From Chamaelirium japonicum (Eukaryota > Streptophyta > Magnoliopsida > Liliales > Melanthiaceae), in the NCBI GenBank assembly GCA_947650365.1, contig OX393551.1:93780697-93844696 (forward strand): a DNA stretch of 64,000 nt. Reading direction: 5' to 3'. The notes under the pieces were generated by a model. The model had not been told where the DNA came from and ran no database searches. It saw only the letters and a program-made list of their open reading frames with translations. Both the position numbers and the translations under genes were made by a program. This document shows, piece after piece, positions 1-12,205 of this stretch; position 1 is the first letter of the stretch, and every line of letters starts with the position of its first letter.

Positions 1-662
1 TCCGGAACATCATCAGTTATACTAACAACCACCAGGCCTAGGTTAACTGTGTGGACAGATTGACTCACCAAAATACACCCATCCAATACTGGATATCGGA
101 TAACCTGTAGGGATTACATGTCACTCAAGCGCTAGCCGGGTAACCCAACATACCGTGGTATTGGACTATGGAAGGTCCACACACTTTGGCACATCAAAGC
201 ACCACACAACTGGTTAGCCCAGTGTATATGGTCCCTCAGGGTTAAGGACGGATTATCTATAGTAGTAAGACGGTTTCTGCACCAGTGACTGAATCACTAA
301 ACTACGTACTATTTTGGTTCCTGTTCAATACGATCATCGTGCATGGTCAGGTGAATAGGAATCCCACGTTCCCGTGGTGGAGACTTTACAACATCCTCTA
401 CCTGCCAACAGCTTGTTCTCGGTGAAGCGACCGGTATCACCTAAGCTGTGAACTAGTTCTAGGTCTACACAGAACTGGTTCACTGGGTCTCCCAAGCATG
501 GATCCTCCATGCACCTCAGTGGCCTACTGTGTTCCCTAGGGTCCTTTTATTATATGAGTATTATCATATACCACAGTAGTATTCTAATTAAAGCAATAAC
601 CAAAGTCATCTTTATTAATGTTAATACAGAAAATCCGCGCTAAGGACACACAAGCTACAACA
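1..662 (-). mobile_element. Partial LTR, inverted copy of the LTR at 9474-11427
   Basis: This segment is the reverse complement of 9474-10135, with equal length (662 bp) and so no net indel. Its inner end (gctacaaca) is the reverse complement of the LTR start TGTTGTAGC, followed by cgtgc, the complement of the duplication GCACG. I counted about 16 differences in the outermost ~165 paired bases, mostly transitions. The window begins inside the LTR, so the rest of this copy is presumably outside. No coding capacity is visible. Confidence 0.85.
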
Positions 663-1264
663 CGTGCCCCACCCTAAGGGGGTCCTATATTATTTATTGA
701 GAAGTTGAGTTTTGGAATTTAGACTCCTTCTTACTTCACACTACTTCATACCTTTACCCGTGGCTAATGGACTGGAGCAGGACTTCACTCTCTTTTCTCC
801 TTGTTTCTTTATCTGTTTTCTAGTGACTAGTCAACTAGGCTCGACATATTCGTGCTGATAACGTGTTGTGAGATGGAAGAAAGAGAGAGCCGTCAAATAT
901 GCCCTATCCTAATTAGATTCCTTTCTTACTTCACACCTATACCTATGGCCAATAGACTGGAGCAGGACTTCTTCTTTCTCCTCTCTTTATTTATCTCTCC
1001 GTTCTCTTCTCTCTTCTTCTTTCTTTACTGAGGAGTTTTATAATTTAGATTCCTTCTTACTTCACACCGATACCCATAGCTAATGAACTGAAGCAGGACT
1101 TCTTCTCTGTTCTCTCTTTATTTATCTTTCCATTCTCTTATCTCTTCTTCTTGCTCTTCTGTCTTCGTTTCTCTCTCTGTTTTCTTGCGATTGGTCAGTT
1201 GGGCTCGACATGTTCATGCTGATAATGTGTTATGATGTGGGAGAAAGAGAGAGCCGTCAAATGT

Positions 1265-1540
1265 GCCCCACTCTAAAATGATAATATATTGTTTATAGGG
1301 TAAGCTTACTTAGGGCCTAAATAATCTATAGGAAACCCTAATCCATGGGAGAGATCCGACGGTGGATAGCCATCTTTCTTACTTCACACCTATACCCGTG
1401 GGGAATGGACTAGAGCAGGACGTCTTCTCCTTCTTCTCTCTCTAATTATCGGATCGCTATCCATCATCGAATCTCTCCCATTGATTAGGGTTCCCCATAG
1501 ATTGCTTAGGCACAAAGTAAGCTTACCCAATAAATAATTA
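1265..1540. repeat. Back-to-back promoter-block composite
   Basis: A promoter-like block reading towards the minus strand (tttatagggtaagc then aaaccctaatcc) is followed by a fragment of the 'acttcacacctatacccgtgg' block, and then by a second promoter block reading towards the plus strand (gattagggttcccc then aataaat). The TATA-like ends therefore point outwards. The same composite is seen at about 8600-8870 (its palindromic partner) and 11960-12205. Confidence 0.55.
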
Positions 1541-1550
1541 AGGCTGACCA

Positions 1551-2215
1551 GTCATCTCTACGTTATTATGATTATCATAGTAATGTTACTATAATTTTTT
1601 TAATTAAATTAATTATTTATTTAATTTTTAAATATTTAAATTAATTTGATAATTTAAATAATTAAGTTTTTAGTAAAATAATTAATTTATTGAATTATTG
1701 AATTATCTAGTTATTAAATTAAATTTATTATATTATTTATTTATTATAATTATATTATTAAATAATTCAATTTGGTAACTATTTAATTTTTTAAATTATT
1801 AAATAAAAAAATAATGATTTAATTATATAATTAATTTATTAATTCATTTTATTAATTTATTTTATTAATTATTATTTATTTTTAATTAATTAAACAATAA
1901 GTTATTTATTTAAATATTTAAAAATTTATTTAGTTATGAAATATATTAAATAGATTATTCACTTATTGAATAACTAATTTTTTAATAAATTGAATAAATA
2001 TTTAAATAAATAAGTAATTAAAGAAATAATGATTATCATAGTAATATTACTATAATTTAAAAAAATTAAACTATGATAATTTAATAAATAGGTTTTCTAT
2101 AATATTTCTTTATATATGATTTAAATTAATCATCTATTTAATATTAAATAAATTATTTATTTTACTAAAAACTTAATAATTAAATTATTTAATTATTTAA
2201 TAAATAAATGAAGAG
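1551..2215. repeat. AT-rich block of the left palindrome arm
   Basis: This is almost pure A/T sequence that begins with the hairpin-end motif 'cgttattatgattatcatag'. It contains a second copy of that motif near 2029 followed by gtaatattac. The reverse complement is found at about 7870-8580. No ORF of note. Confidence 0.6.
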
Positions 2216-2689
2216 TGAAGAGAGAAGAAGTCATGCTCCAGTCTATTTATAGGGTAAGCTTACTAATTAAGAGAATTAATTATATAATTTTATTTAGAAA
2301 ATATTATTTAAAATAACTAAAATAAATAAGCAATCTCCTATCTCACAATGCGTTATTAGCACGAACTTGTCGAGCCCAGCCGACCAGTCACAAGAAACGG
2401 AGAGATAAACAAAGACAGAAGAGATAGAAGAAGAGAGAATAGAATGGAGAGATAAATGAAGTAAGAAGAAAGAAGAAGTTCTGCTCCAGTACATTGACCA
2501 CGGGTATAGGTGTAAAGTAAGAAGGAATCTAAATTTCAAAACTCCACTTCTCAATAGTATTATCTCAATATTATTTTGATTATAATATTAAATTCTCTTC
2601 TCTCTTTGTTTTAATATAATGATTAATTTAATTAAAAAAATTATAGTAGCATTATTATGATATATGATTATTTAACTAATTATAACGTT

Positions 2690-2825
2690 GAGGTGAACGA
2701 ACAGAAGTGGAAGAAAAAAGACCTATATTTAATTGATTACAGGTAGGAAAGATTTAAATATAAATTAGGTATGAACGTTATTTCTAAGAGAGATTTAAAT
2801 TCTGATTAATTGATTACAGGACTTC
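2690..2825. repeat. Low-copy spacer inside the palindrome arms
   Basis: The stretch with 'gacctatatttaattgatta' and 'gatttaaat' pieces is not part of the common module set. I see it only here and, inverted, at about 7230-7360, so it marks the two arms as copies of each other. It contains nothing that looks coding. Confidence 0.45.
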
Positions 2826-4800
2826 TTCTCTTTTCTCTCTTCTCTCTTCGATATGTTCGTGCTGATGACGTATTATAAGATAATTTAACATTTAATAATT
2901 CTTTTTATGTTTATATCTCCGTTCTCGTCTTGCTTTCTCCCACCTCACAACACATTATTAGCACGAATATGTCGAGCCCAACCGACCAGTCACAAAAAAA
3001 TAGAGAGAGAAACGAAGACAGAAGAGAGAGAAGAAGAGAGAAGAGTATGAAGAGATAAACGAAGACAAAAAAGAGAGAAGAAGACATAAGAGAACAGAGA
3101 GATAAACATAGATAGAAGAGAGAAGAAGTCTCTTATGGATTAGGGTTTCCTATAGATTTCTTAGGCCCTAAGTAATCTTATGCTATAAATAATATATGAC
3201 TCCTTTAGAGTGGGGCACGTTTGACAGCTCTCTCTTTTTCCCATCTCACAATACGTTATCAGCATGAATATATTGAGCCGAGTCGACCAGTCAAAAAAAA
3301 ACAGGGAAAGAAACGAAGACAGAAGTAGAGTTTTGGAATTTATATTCTTTCTTACTTCATACCTAAACCCATAGAGAATGGACTCGAACAGGACATCTTC
3401 TCTCTTCTATCTTCGATTATCTCTCCGTTCTCTTCTCTCTTCTTCTCTCTCTTCTATTTTTGTTTCTCTTTCTGTTTTCTTATGACTGGTCAGCTGGGCT
3501 CAATATGTTCGTCCAGATAATGTATTGTGAGAAGAGAGAAGAAGAGAGAAGAAAGAAGTAAGAAGGAATCTAAATTCCAAAACTCCACTTCTCAGTATTT
3601 ATATGACCCTTGATGGTGTTGCATATTTGACGGCTCTTTCTTTCTCACATCTCACAACACGTTATCAGTACTAACATATCAAGCCTAGCCGACTAGTCAC
3701 AAGAAAACAGAGAGAGAAATGAAGACAGAAGTGGAATTTTGGAATTTAAATTCCTTCTTACTACACACCTATACTTCACACGGATATAGGTATGAAGTAA
3801 GAAGGAATCTAAATTCCAAAACTCTATAGAAGAGACAGAAGAAGAGAGAAGAGAGAATTGAGACAGAAACAAAGACAGAAAAATGAAATGAAAAAAGAAA
3901 AAAGAAGAGAACCGAGAGATAAACGAAGAGAGAAGAGAGAAGAAGTCATATTCTATTCCATTGGCCACGGGTATAGGTATGAAGTAAGAAGGAATCTAAA
4001 TTCCAAAAGTCCACTTCTGTCTTCGTTTCTCTCTCTGTTTTCTTACGACTGGTCAGTTGGGCTCGACATATTCGTGTTGTTAATGTGTTGTGAGATGAAA
4101 GAAAAAGCGAAGAGAACGGAGACATAAATGTACCAAGCTTAAATTAAATGAAATTTATCAAACATGTTATTAATTATTTAATTTAATAAATAATATAAGA
4201 AATATTTAAATAATTTGAATTTATTTAAAAAATTAATTAACTAGTTATTTAATTATTTTTTTAGTATTAATAATATAAAGTAAACTAATTAAATAAAAAT
4301 TGAGAGAGAAGAGAGAAGAAGTCCTGCTCCAGTCCATTCGCCACGGGTATAGGCGTAAAGTAAGAAGTAATCTAAATTCCAAAACTCCACAGAAGAGAGA
4401 GAAGAAGCGCCATCAAACGTGCCCCACCCTATAAGGGTTGTATATTATTTATAGCGTAAGCTAACTTAGGGCCTAAGAAATCTATAAGAAAGAGAAACGA
4501 AGGCAGAAGAGAGAAGAAAACATAGGAGAAACAAAAATAGAAGAGAAAGAAGAAGAGAGAAGAGAACGAAGAGATAAACGAAGAGAGAAGAGAGAAGAAG
4601 TCTTGCTCTAGTCCATTCGCCACGGGTATAGGTGTGAAGTAAGAAAGAATCTACATTCTAAAACTCCACTTCTCAATAGTATCATCTCAACGTTATTATG
4701 ATTATCATAGTAATAATACTATAATTATTTATTTAATTATTAAATAATTTAATAATTAGATAATTTAATAATTAAGTTATTAGTAAAATAATTAATTATT

Positions 4801-5160
4801 TTAATTATTTAATCTAGTTATTTAATTATTTTTTTAATATTAAAAATATAAAGTAAACAAATTAAATAAATATTGAGAGAGAAGAAAGAAGAAGTCCTGC
4901 TCTAGTCATTCGCCACGGGTATGGGTATGAAGTAAGTAGGAATCCAAATTCCAAAAGTCTACAGAAAATAAAAAAGAAGAGAGAAGAGAACAGAGGGATA
5001 AATAAAGAAAGAAGAAGTCATGCTCAAGTTCATTGGCCATGGGTATAGGTATGAAGTAAGAATGAATCAAAATTTCAAAAACTCCACTTCGCAATAGTTT
5101 ATTTTATTTAGATAATTCAATAACTATTTATACTATAATAATTATATTTAATTATTTATT
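4801..5160. repeat. Centre of the palindrome (non-mirrored spacer)
   Basis: AT-rich sequence and one repeat unit (about 4870-5095, sense on the plus strand) lie between the last clearly paired segments (4666-4800 against 5180-5290). A 0.36 kb spacer would be the loop of the inverted repeat. The edges are approximate. Confidence 0.5.
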
Positions 5161-5267
5161 TTACAAAAAACTTAATTATTAAATTAATTAAAATATTTAA
5201 TAATTAATTAATTAATTAATTTAATTAAAAGAATTATTGTAATATTACTATGATAATCATAATAACG

Positions 5268-5670
5268 TCGAAATGGTACTATTACAAAGTAGAGTTTTGG
5301 AATTTAGATTCTTTTTTACTTCACACCTATACCCGTGGCCAATGGACTAGAGCAGGACTTCTTCTTTCTTCTCTCTTCATTTATTTTTTCGTTCTTTTAT
5401 ATCTTCTTCTCTCTTTTCTGTCCGTGTTTCTCTCTTTGTTTCTCTCTCTTCTGTGGACTTTTGGAATTTTGATTCCTTCCTACTTCATACCTATACCTGT
5501 GGCCAATTCACTAGAGCAGGACTTCTTATCTCTTCTCTCTTTATTTATCTCTCCAATCTTTTCTCTCTTCTTCTCTCTCTTCTATGGAGTTTTGGAATTT
5601 AGATTACTTCTTACTTCACACCTATACCCGTGGCGAATGGACTGGAGCAGGACTTCGTCTCTTTTCTCTC
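5268..5670 (-). repeat. Tandem ~130-bp subunits
   Basis: The block 'ttttggaattt.gattcc...tacttca..cctata' recurs near 5282, 5459 and 5587; the last spacing is 128 bp. Each copy runs into a CT-rich tract ending ctcttctgtgga or ctcttctatgga, where the next copy begins. Similar dimers occur at about 29300/29428, 37240/37366 and 61568/61696, so the ~130-bp subunit has duplicated repeatedly. Confidence 0.55.
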
Positions 5671-8600
5671 TCAATATTTATTTAATTAGTTTACTTTATA
5701 TTATTAATACTAAAAAAATAATTAAATAACTAGTTAATTAATTTTTTAAATAAATTCAAATTATTTAAATATTTCTTATATTATTTATTAAATTAAATAA
5801 TTATTAACGTGTTTGATAAATTTCATTTAATTTAAGCTTGGCATATTTATGTCTCCGTTCTCTTCTCTTTTTCTTTCATCTCACAATACATTAACTGCAC
5901 GAATATGTCGAGCCCAGCTGACCAGTCGTAAGAAAACAGAGAGAGACACGAAGACAGAAGTGGACTTTTGGAATTTAGATTCCTTCTTACTTCATACCTA
6001 TACCCGTGGCCAATGGAATAGAATAGGACTTCTTCTCTCTTCTCTCTTCGTTTATCTCTCGGTTCTCTTCTTTTTTCTTTTTTCTTTTCACTTTTCTGTC
6101 TTCGTTTTTGTCTCCATTCTCTCTTCTCTCTTCTTCTGTCTCTTTTATGGAGTTTTGGAATTTAGATTCCTTCTTACTTCATACCTATATTCGTGTGAAG
6201 TATAGGTGTGAAGTAAGAAGGAATTTAAATTCCAAAATTCCACTTTTGTCTTTATTTCTCTCTCTGTTTTCTTGTGACTAGTCGGCTAGGCTTGATATGT
6301 TAGTACTGATAACGTGTTGAGAGATGTGAGAAAGAAAGAGCCGTCAAACATGCACCACCATCAAGGGTCATATAAATACTGAGGAGTAGAGTTTTGGAAT
6401 TTAGATTCCTTCTTACTTCTTTCTTCTCTCTTCTTCTTTCTTCTTACAATACATTATCTGGACGAACATATCGAGCCCAGCTGACCAGTAACAAGAAAAT
6501 AGAAAGAGAAACAAAAATAGAAGAGAGAGAAGAAGAGAAAAGAGAACGGAGAGATAAATGAAGATAGAAGAGAGAAGATGTCCTGTTCGAGTCCATTCTC
6601 TATGGGTTTAGGTGTGAAGTAAGAAAGAATATAAATTCCAAAACTCTACTTCTGTCTTTGTTTCTTTCCCTATTTTCTTTTGACTGGTCGACTCGGCTTA
6701 ACATATTCGTGCTGATAACGTATTGTGAGATGGGAAAAAGAGAGAGCTGTCAAATGTGCCCCACTCTAAAGGAGTCATATATTATTTATAGGGTAAGATT
6801 ACTTAGGGCCTAAGCAATCTATAGGAAACCCTAATCCATAAGAGAGATCCGACGGTGGACAGCCATCTTTCTTACTTCATACCTATACCCGTGGTTAATA
6901 GACTAGTGCAAGACTTCTTCTCTCTTCTATCTTTATTTATCTCTCTGTTCTCTTCTGTCTTTTTCTCTATTTTTTATCTTCGTTTATCTCTTCATACTCT
7001 TCTCTCTTCTTCTCTCTCTTTTGTCTTCGTTTCTCTCTCTGTTTTCTTGTGACTGGTCGGTTGGGCTCAACATATTCGTGCTAATAATGTGTTGTGAGGT
7101 GGGAGAAAGCGAGAAGAGAACGGAGATATAAACATAAAGAGAATTATTAAATGTTAAATTATCTTATAATACGTCATCAGCACGAACATATCGAAGAGAG
7201 AAGAGAGAAGAGAGAAGAAGTCCTGCAATCAATTAATCAAAATTTAAATCTCTCTTAGAAATAACGTTCATACCTAATCTATATTTAAATCTCTCCTACC
7301 TGTAATCAATTAAATATAGGTCTTTTTTCTTCCACTTCTGTTCGTTCACCTCAACGTTATAATTAGTTAAATAATCATATATCATAATAATGCTACTATA
7401 ATTTTTTTAATTAAATTAATTATTATATTAAAACTAAGAGAGAAGATAATTTAATATTATAATCAAAATAATATTGAGATGATACTATTGAGAAGTGGAG
7501 TTTTGAAATTTAGATTCCTTCTTATTTACATCTATACCCGTGGCCAATGGACTAGAGCAGAACTTCTTCTTTCTTCTTTGTTCGTTTATCTCTCCATTCT
7601 ATTCTCTCTTCTTCTATCTCTTCTGACTTCGTTTATCTCGACATTTTCTTGTGACTGGTCGGCTAGGCTCGACAAGTTCGTGCTGATAACGCATTGTGAG
7701 ATAGGAGATTACTTATTTATTTTAGTTATTTTATTTATTTTAAATAATATTTTCTTAATAAAATTATATAATTAATTCTCTTAATTAGTAAGCTTACCCT
7801 ATAAATAGACTAGAGCATGACTTCTCCTCTCTTCACTCATCATTTATAATTTAATTAAAAAAGTATCATCTCAATGTTATTATGATTATCATAGTAATGT
7901 TACTATAATTTTTTTAATTAAATTATTTATTTATTTATTTATTAAATAATTAAATAATTTAATTATTAAGTTTTTAGTAAAATAAATAATTTATTTAATA
8001 TTAAATAGATGATTAATTTAAATCATATATGAAGAAATATTATAGAAAACCTATTTATTAAATTATCATAGTTTAATTTTCTTAAATTATAGTAATATTA
8101 CTATGATAATCATTATTTTTTTAATTACTTATTTATTTAAATATTTATTCAATTTATTAACAAATTAGTTATTCAATAAATGAATAATCTATTTAATATA
8201 TTTTATAACTAAATAAATTTTTAAATATTTAAATAATTAACTTATTATTTAATTAATTAAAAATACATAATAATTAATAAAATAAATTAATAAAATGAAT
8301 TAATAAATTAATCATATAATTAAGTCATTATTTTTTTATTTAATAATTTAAAAAATTAAATAGTTACCAAATTAAATTATTTAATAATATAATTATAATA
8401 AATAAATAATATAATAAATTTAATTTAATAACTAGATAATTCAATAATTCATTACATTAATTATTTTACTAAAAACTTAATTATTTAAATTATTAAATTA
8501 ATTTAAATATTTAAAAATTAAAAAAATAATTAATTTAATTAAAAAAATTATAGTAATATTACAATGATAATCATAATAACGTAGAGATGACTGGTCAGCC

Positions 8601-9468
8601 TTAATTATTTATAGGGTAAGCTTACTTTGGGCCTAAGCAATCTATGGGAAACTCTAATCAATGGGAGAGATTCGACGATGGATAGCGATCCGATAATTAG
8701 AGAGAGAAGAAGTGAGGAGAGAAGACGTTCTGCTCTAGTCTATTCCCCACGGGTATAGGTGTAAAGTAAGAAAGATGGCTGTCCACTGTCGGATCTCTCC
8801 CATGGATTAGGGTTTCCCATAGATTATTTAGGCCCTAAGTAAGCTTACCCTATAAACAATATATTATCGTTTTAGAGTGGGGCACATTTGACGGCTCTTC
8901 CTTTTTCCCATATCATAACACGTTATCAGCATGAACATGGCGAGCCCAACCAACCAGTCGCAAGAAAACAGAGAGAGAAACAAAGACAGAAGAGATAAGA
9001 GAATGGAGAGATAAATAAAGAGAGAAGAGAGAAGAAGTACTGCTTTAGTTCATTAGCTACGGGTATCGGTGTGAAGTAAGAAGGAATCTAAATTATAAAA
9101 CTCCTCAGAAGAGAAAGCAAAAGAGAGCAGAGAACGGAGAGATAAATGAAGAAAGGAGAAAAAAGAAGTTCTGCTCCTGTCTATTGGCCACAGGTATAGG
9201 TATGAAGTAAGAAAGGAATCTAATTAGGGTAGGGCATATTTGACAGCTCTCTCTTTCTCCCATCTCACAACACGTTATCAGCACGAATATGTCAAGCCTA
9301 GCTGACTAGTCACTAGAAAACAGATAAAGAAACAAAGAGAAAAGAGAGTGATGTCCTGCTCCAGTCCATTAGCCACGGGTATAGGTATGAAGTAGTGTGA
9401 AGTAAGAAGGAGTCTAAATTCCAAAACTCAATTTCTCAATAAATAATATAGGACCCCCTTAGGGTGGG

Positions 9469-9473
9469 GCACG
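9469..9473. other. Target-site duplication, left copy (GCACG)
   Basis: GCACG directly precedes the LTR start TGTTG and is repeated at 11428-11432. Joining the outer flanks at one copy gives ggggcacgtttgacg, the normal uninterrupted sequence of the promoter-like repeat block seen many times elsewhere. Confidence 0.85.
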
Positions 9474-11427
9474 TGTTGTAGCTCGTGTGTCCTTAGCGTG
9501 GATTTTCTGTATTAACATTAATAAAGATGACTTTGGTTATTGCTTTAATTAAAATACTACTGTGGTATATGATAATACTCATATAATAAAAGGACCCTAG
9601 GGAACACAGTAGGCCACTGAGGCGCATAGAGGATCCATGCTTGGGAGACCCAGTGGATCAGTTCTGTGTAGACCTAGAACTTGTTCACAGCTTAGGTGAT
9701 ACCGGTCGCTTCACCGAGAACAAGCTGTTGGCAGGTAGAGGATGTGGTAAAGTCTCCACCACGGGAACGTGGGATTCCTATTCACCTGACCAAGCATGAT
9801 GATCGTATTGAACAGGAACCAAAATAGTACATAGTTCAGTGATTCAGATACTGGTGCAGAAACCGTCTTACTACTATAGATAATCCGTCCTTAACCCTGA
9901 GGGACCATGTACACTGGGCCAACCAGTTGTGTGGTGCTTTGATGTGCCAACATATGTGGACCTTCCATAGTCCAATACCACGGTACATTGGGTTACCCGG
10001 CTAGCGCTTGAGTGATATGTAATCCCTACAGGTTATCCGACATCCAGTATTGGATGGGTTCATTTTGTTGAGTTAATATATCCACATAGTTAACCCAGGC
10101 CAGGTGGTTGTCAATATGACTGATGATGTTCCGGATGCTAGGCATAGCACCGGAAGATGTGTGGTGTTATAGATGACAAGTCATCAAACCCTAGTCAGAT
10201 GATCGATCGGGATCTGACGGTGCTCCCCACCGCCCAAGTCATATCATGGCACCAGTAATAGGAGGGACTGAGGATTATCGGAGTATAGTAGAGAACAGGG
10301 TTACGAGGGAGTAACATAAGTTTAGGATTACTTGAGTTCAACTTGTGTCGCACTCTGGGTGGCTACGCGAGTTAATCGGATTAGGGCTGATTAACGGAAC
10401 TTTCGGTGTGTCACCGGAATAGTTAATCAGGGATCCGGTTGGAGCTAGAGATCCCGAACCCTGAAGGTTCCACCCTATCGTTGCGTATAGGAATTATTCC
10501 CCAACCTAGTTGGATACGTTGGATGTGAAATAGAGCGATGGAGCGCAAGCTCGGAGCCAAAGAACCTAATTCACATGTGTTACAGGACATAGGGGTATTT
10601 TGGTAAATATTGAAATATAGCTCAGAACACATTAAATATGGATCTTAGAATGAGCTGAATAATTCTAGGAGCTCATAGGCGCTGACGGAACTCGATTACG
10701 AGTAGCGCACCTCACTCAGTCTCTCTTTCAGTTTTCTACTTTTCGTGAAGGGCATTTTCATCTAGGCTACACGATAGACACTGGAAATCCCTAAAAACCG
10801 CCCCCCCTCTATCCTTATCTACCTAGTGCTAGCCCTAGCTTCCTTGAAGCCATGGGAGACAGGCCCTATAAGGGAATAGGGAGAGGGAGGGGCTGGCCAT
10901 ATAGTCTCCTCTCCTCCAGAAAATCCGAACCCCCCTAGTCCTCCTCCTTTGTGGTTTCGGCCAAGGAAAAGAGAGGAAGAAGAAGGGAGAAGGAAGAGGA
11001 AGGAAGGAGAAGGAAGAAAAGAGAAAGAGGAGGAGAAAATCTCACAGCTCGCCATCGTCTTCGTAACAGATTCCTCCGTCGGCTCGTAATCCCTGCACTC
11101 AAAGACAGGATTTTGAGGATTCTTCAATTCGCAAAGGACAATGTGCTATCCGACAGTTTCCCTTGCGATTCAAGTGCGGTTCTTTATCGTTCCATCCTCT
11201 CTGGATCATAGATCCAAAAGGTATGATGATTCTAAATACCTAACTAGATACATGCATGTCTTCCGTAGATCGTAATATGCCTCTAGGGTGTCCGCACATA
11301 TGCTAAGATCATAGATTTGCATGTAGATTGTTTTGTAGAATTAATTGTAATGAAACATACACTGTATGATCTTCGGATCTTTCTTTTGCTTCCGCTGCGA
11401 CTCTGATTAGCGGATCCAATTCCAAGA
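9474..11427 (+). mobile_element. Solo LTR, 1,954 bp
   Basis: The element starts TGTTG and ends CCAAGA, one base from the expected CCAACA, and is bounded by the 5-bp direct repeat GCACG. No internal region, primer site or second LTR lies beside it in the same orientation, so it is a solo LTR, the usual product of recombination between the two LTRs of a retrotransposon. Orientation is inferred from the 3' end (a cttttgcttccgctgcg-type stretch then ggatccaattcca), which resembles the ends of other plant LTRs. A possible TATA box (CCCTATAAGGG) lies at 10864-10874. The sequence is far less AT-rich than its surroundings. I cannot assign it to Copia or Gypsy without an internal region. The short ORFs within it (for example around 10819-11211) fall in purine-rich or unremarkable DNA and are not credible genes. 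Confidence 0.85.
10963..11039 (+). repeat. 77-base pure purine tract within the LTR
   Basis: All bases from 10963 to 11039 are A or G, dominated by GGAAGA, GAAGG and GGAGA. It lies about 90 bases after the candidate TATA box, so if the LTR orientation is right it would be in the 5' leader of the transcript. It is low-complexity; the ORF over it encodes only K/R/E/G-rich residues. Confidence 0.7.
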
Positions 11428-11432
11428 GCACG
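11428..11432. other. Target-site duplication, right copy (GCACG)
   Basis: This second copy of GCACG follows the LTR end at 11427 and is followed by tttgacgactttctct, the continuation of the interrupted promoter-like block. Confidence 0.85.
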
Positions 11433-11880
11433 TTTGACGACTTTCTCTTATTTAAGCATAAACTTGAAATAATTAATATTTTTATAAATTTTCTTTTGGG
11501 TGGGGCATTATTATTTATTTCTACGTTCTCTCACTCTGTTTAAATAATTAACTAATTATTTAATTATTTAAAAATAAGATAATAATTAAAGAAATACCTA
11601 ATAAAATAAATTAATAAATTAATTACATAATTAAATCATTATTTTTTATTTAATAATTTAAATAATTAAATACTTACCTAATTTAATTATTTAATAATAA
11701 AATAATAATAAATAAATAAAATAATAAATTTAATTAAATAATTAGATAATTAAATAAATTAATTATTTTAATAAAAACTAAATTATTAAATTATTTAAAT
11801 TAAGTAATAATTAAAAAAAAATTAATTTAATTTAAAATTTTATAGTAATATTAATATGATAATCATAATAACGTTGAGAT
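11433..11880. repeat. AT-rich block right of the LTR
   Basis: After about 25 bases of the interrupted promoter block, the sequence becomes A/T-rich. It ends in 'atgataatcataataacgtt' and gagatgatact, the same end found on the other AT-rich blocks and hairpins. No ORF or RNA gene is visible. Confidence 0.55.
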
Positions 11881-11959
11881 GATACTATTGAGAAGTGGAG
11901 TTTTTGAATTTAGATTCCTTCTTACTTTATACCTATACCCATGGCCAATAGACTAGAGC

Positions 11960-12205
11960 ATGACTTTTTCTTACTTAGGGCCTAAGCAATCTATGCGAAA
12001 CCCTAATCAATGGGAAAAATCCGATGGTAGACAGCTATCCGATAATTAGAAAGAGAAGAACAGAGAAGAGATAATAAGTCTAGCTCCAGTCCATTCGCCA
12101 TGGGTATAGGTATGAAATAAGAATAATAGTTGTCCACCGTCAGATCTCTTCTATGGATTAGGGTTTTCCATAGATTACTTAGGCCTTAAGTAAGCTTACC
12201 CTATA
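11960..12205. repeat. Back-to-back promoter-block composite, third copy
   Basis: A promoter block towards the minus strand, a short 'ctatccgataattaga' link, a 'tccattcgccatgggtatag' block and a promoter block towards the plus strand, in the same order as at 1265-1540. The plus-strand half ends with accctataaataata. Confidence 0.55.

Larger units (their letters stand above)
663..4800. repeat. Left arm of a ~10.1 kb palindrome, built of repeat modules
   Basis: The order of modules here is mirrored in 5161-9473: LTR flank, a repeat unit with the unusual doubled 'cacactacttcatacc' stretch (near 740, mirrored near 9395), two further units, a promoter-block composite, an AT-rich block, a unit with its own AT leader near 2290, a hairpin near 2560-2700, then more units. 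Positions pair with a sum of about 10136 at the ends, falling to about 9975 near the centre because of small indels. It holds no gene; the ORFs come from CT- or GA-rich tracts. Confidence 0.75.
5161..9473. repeat. Right arm of the ~10.1 kb palindrome
   Basis: This is the reverse-complement counterpart of 663-4800. Clear matched landmarks are the AT block 7870-8580, the unit with AT leader at 7480-7830, the low-copy spacer 7230-7360, and the unit ending at the LTR flank at 9300-9473. It has no gene. Its outer end is the duplication GCACG next to the solo LTR. Confidence 0.75.

Noticed and set aside
10819..11211. ORFs on both strands within the solo LTR
   Set aside because: They lie over the purine tract and inside an LTR, with no recognisable domain.
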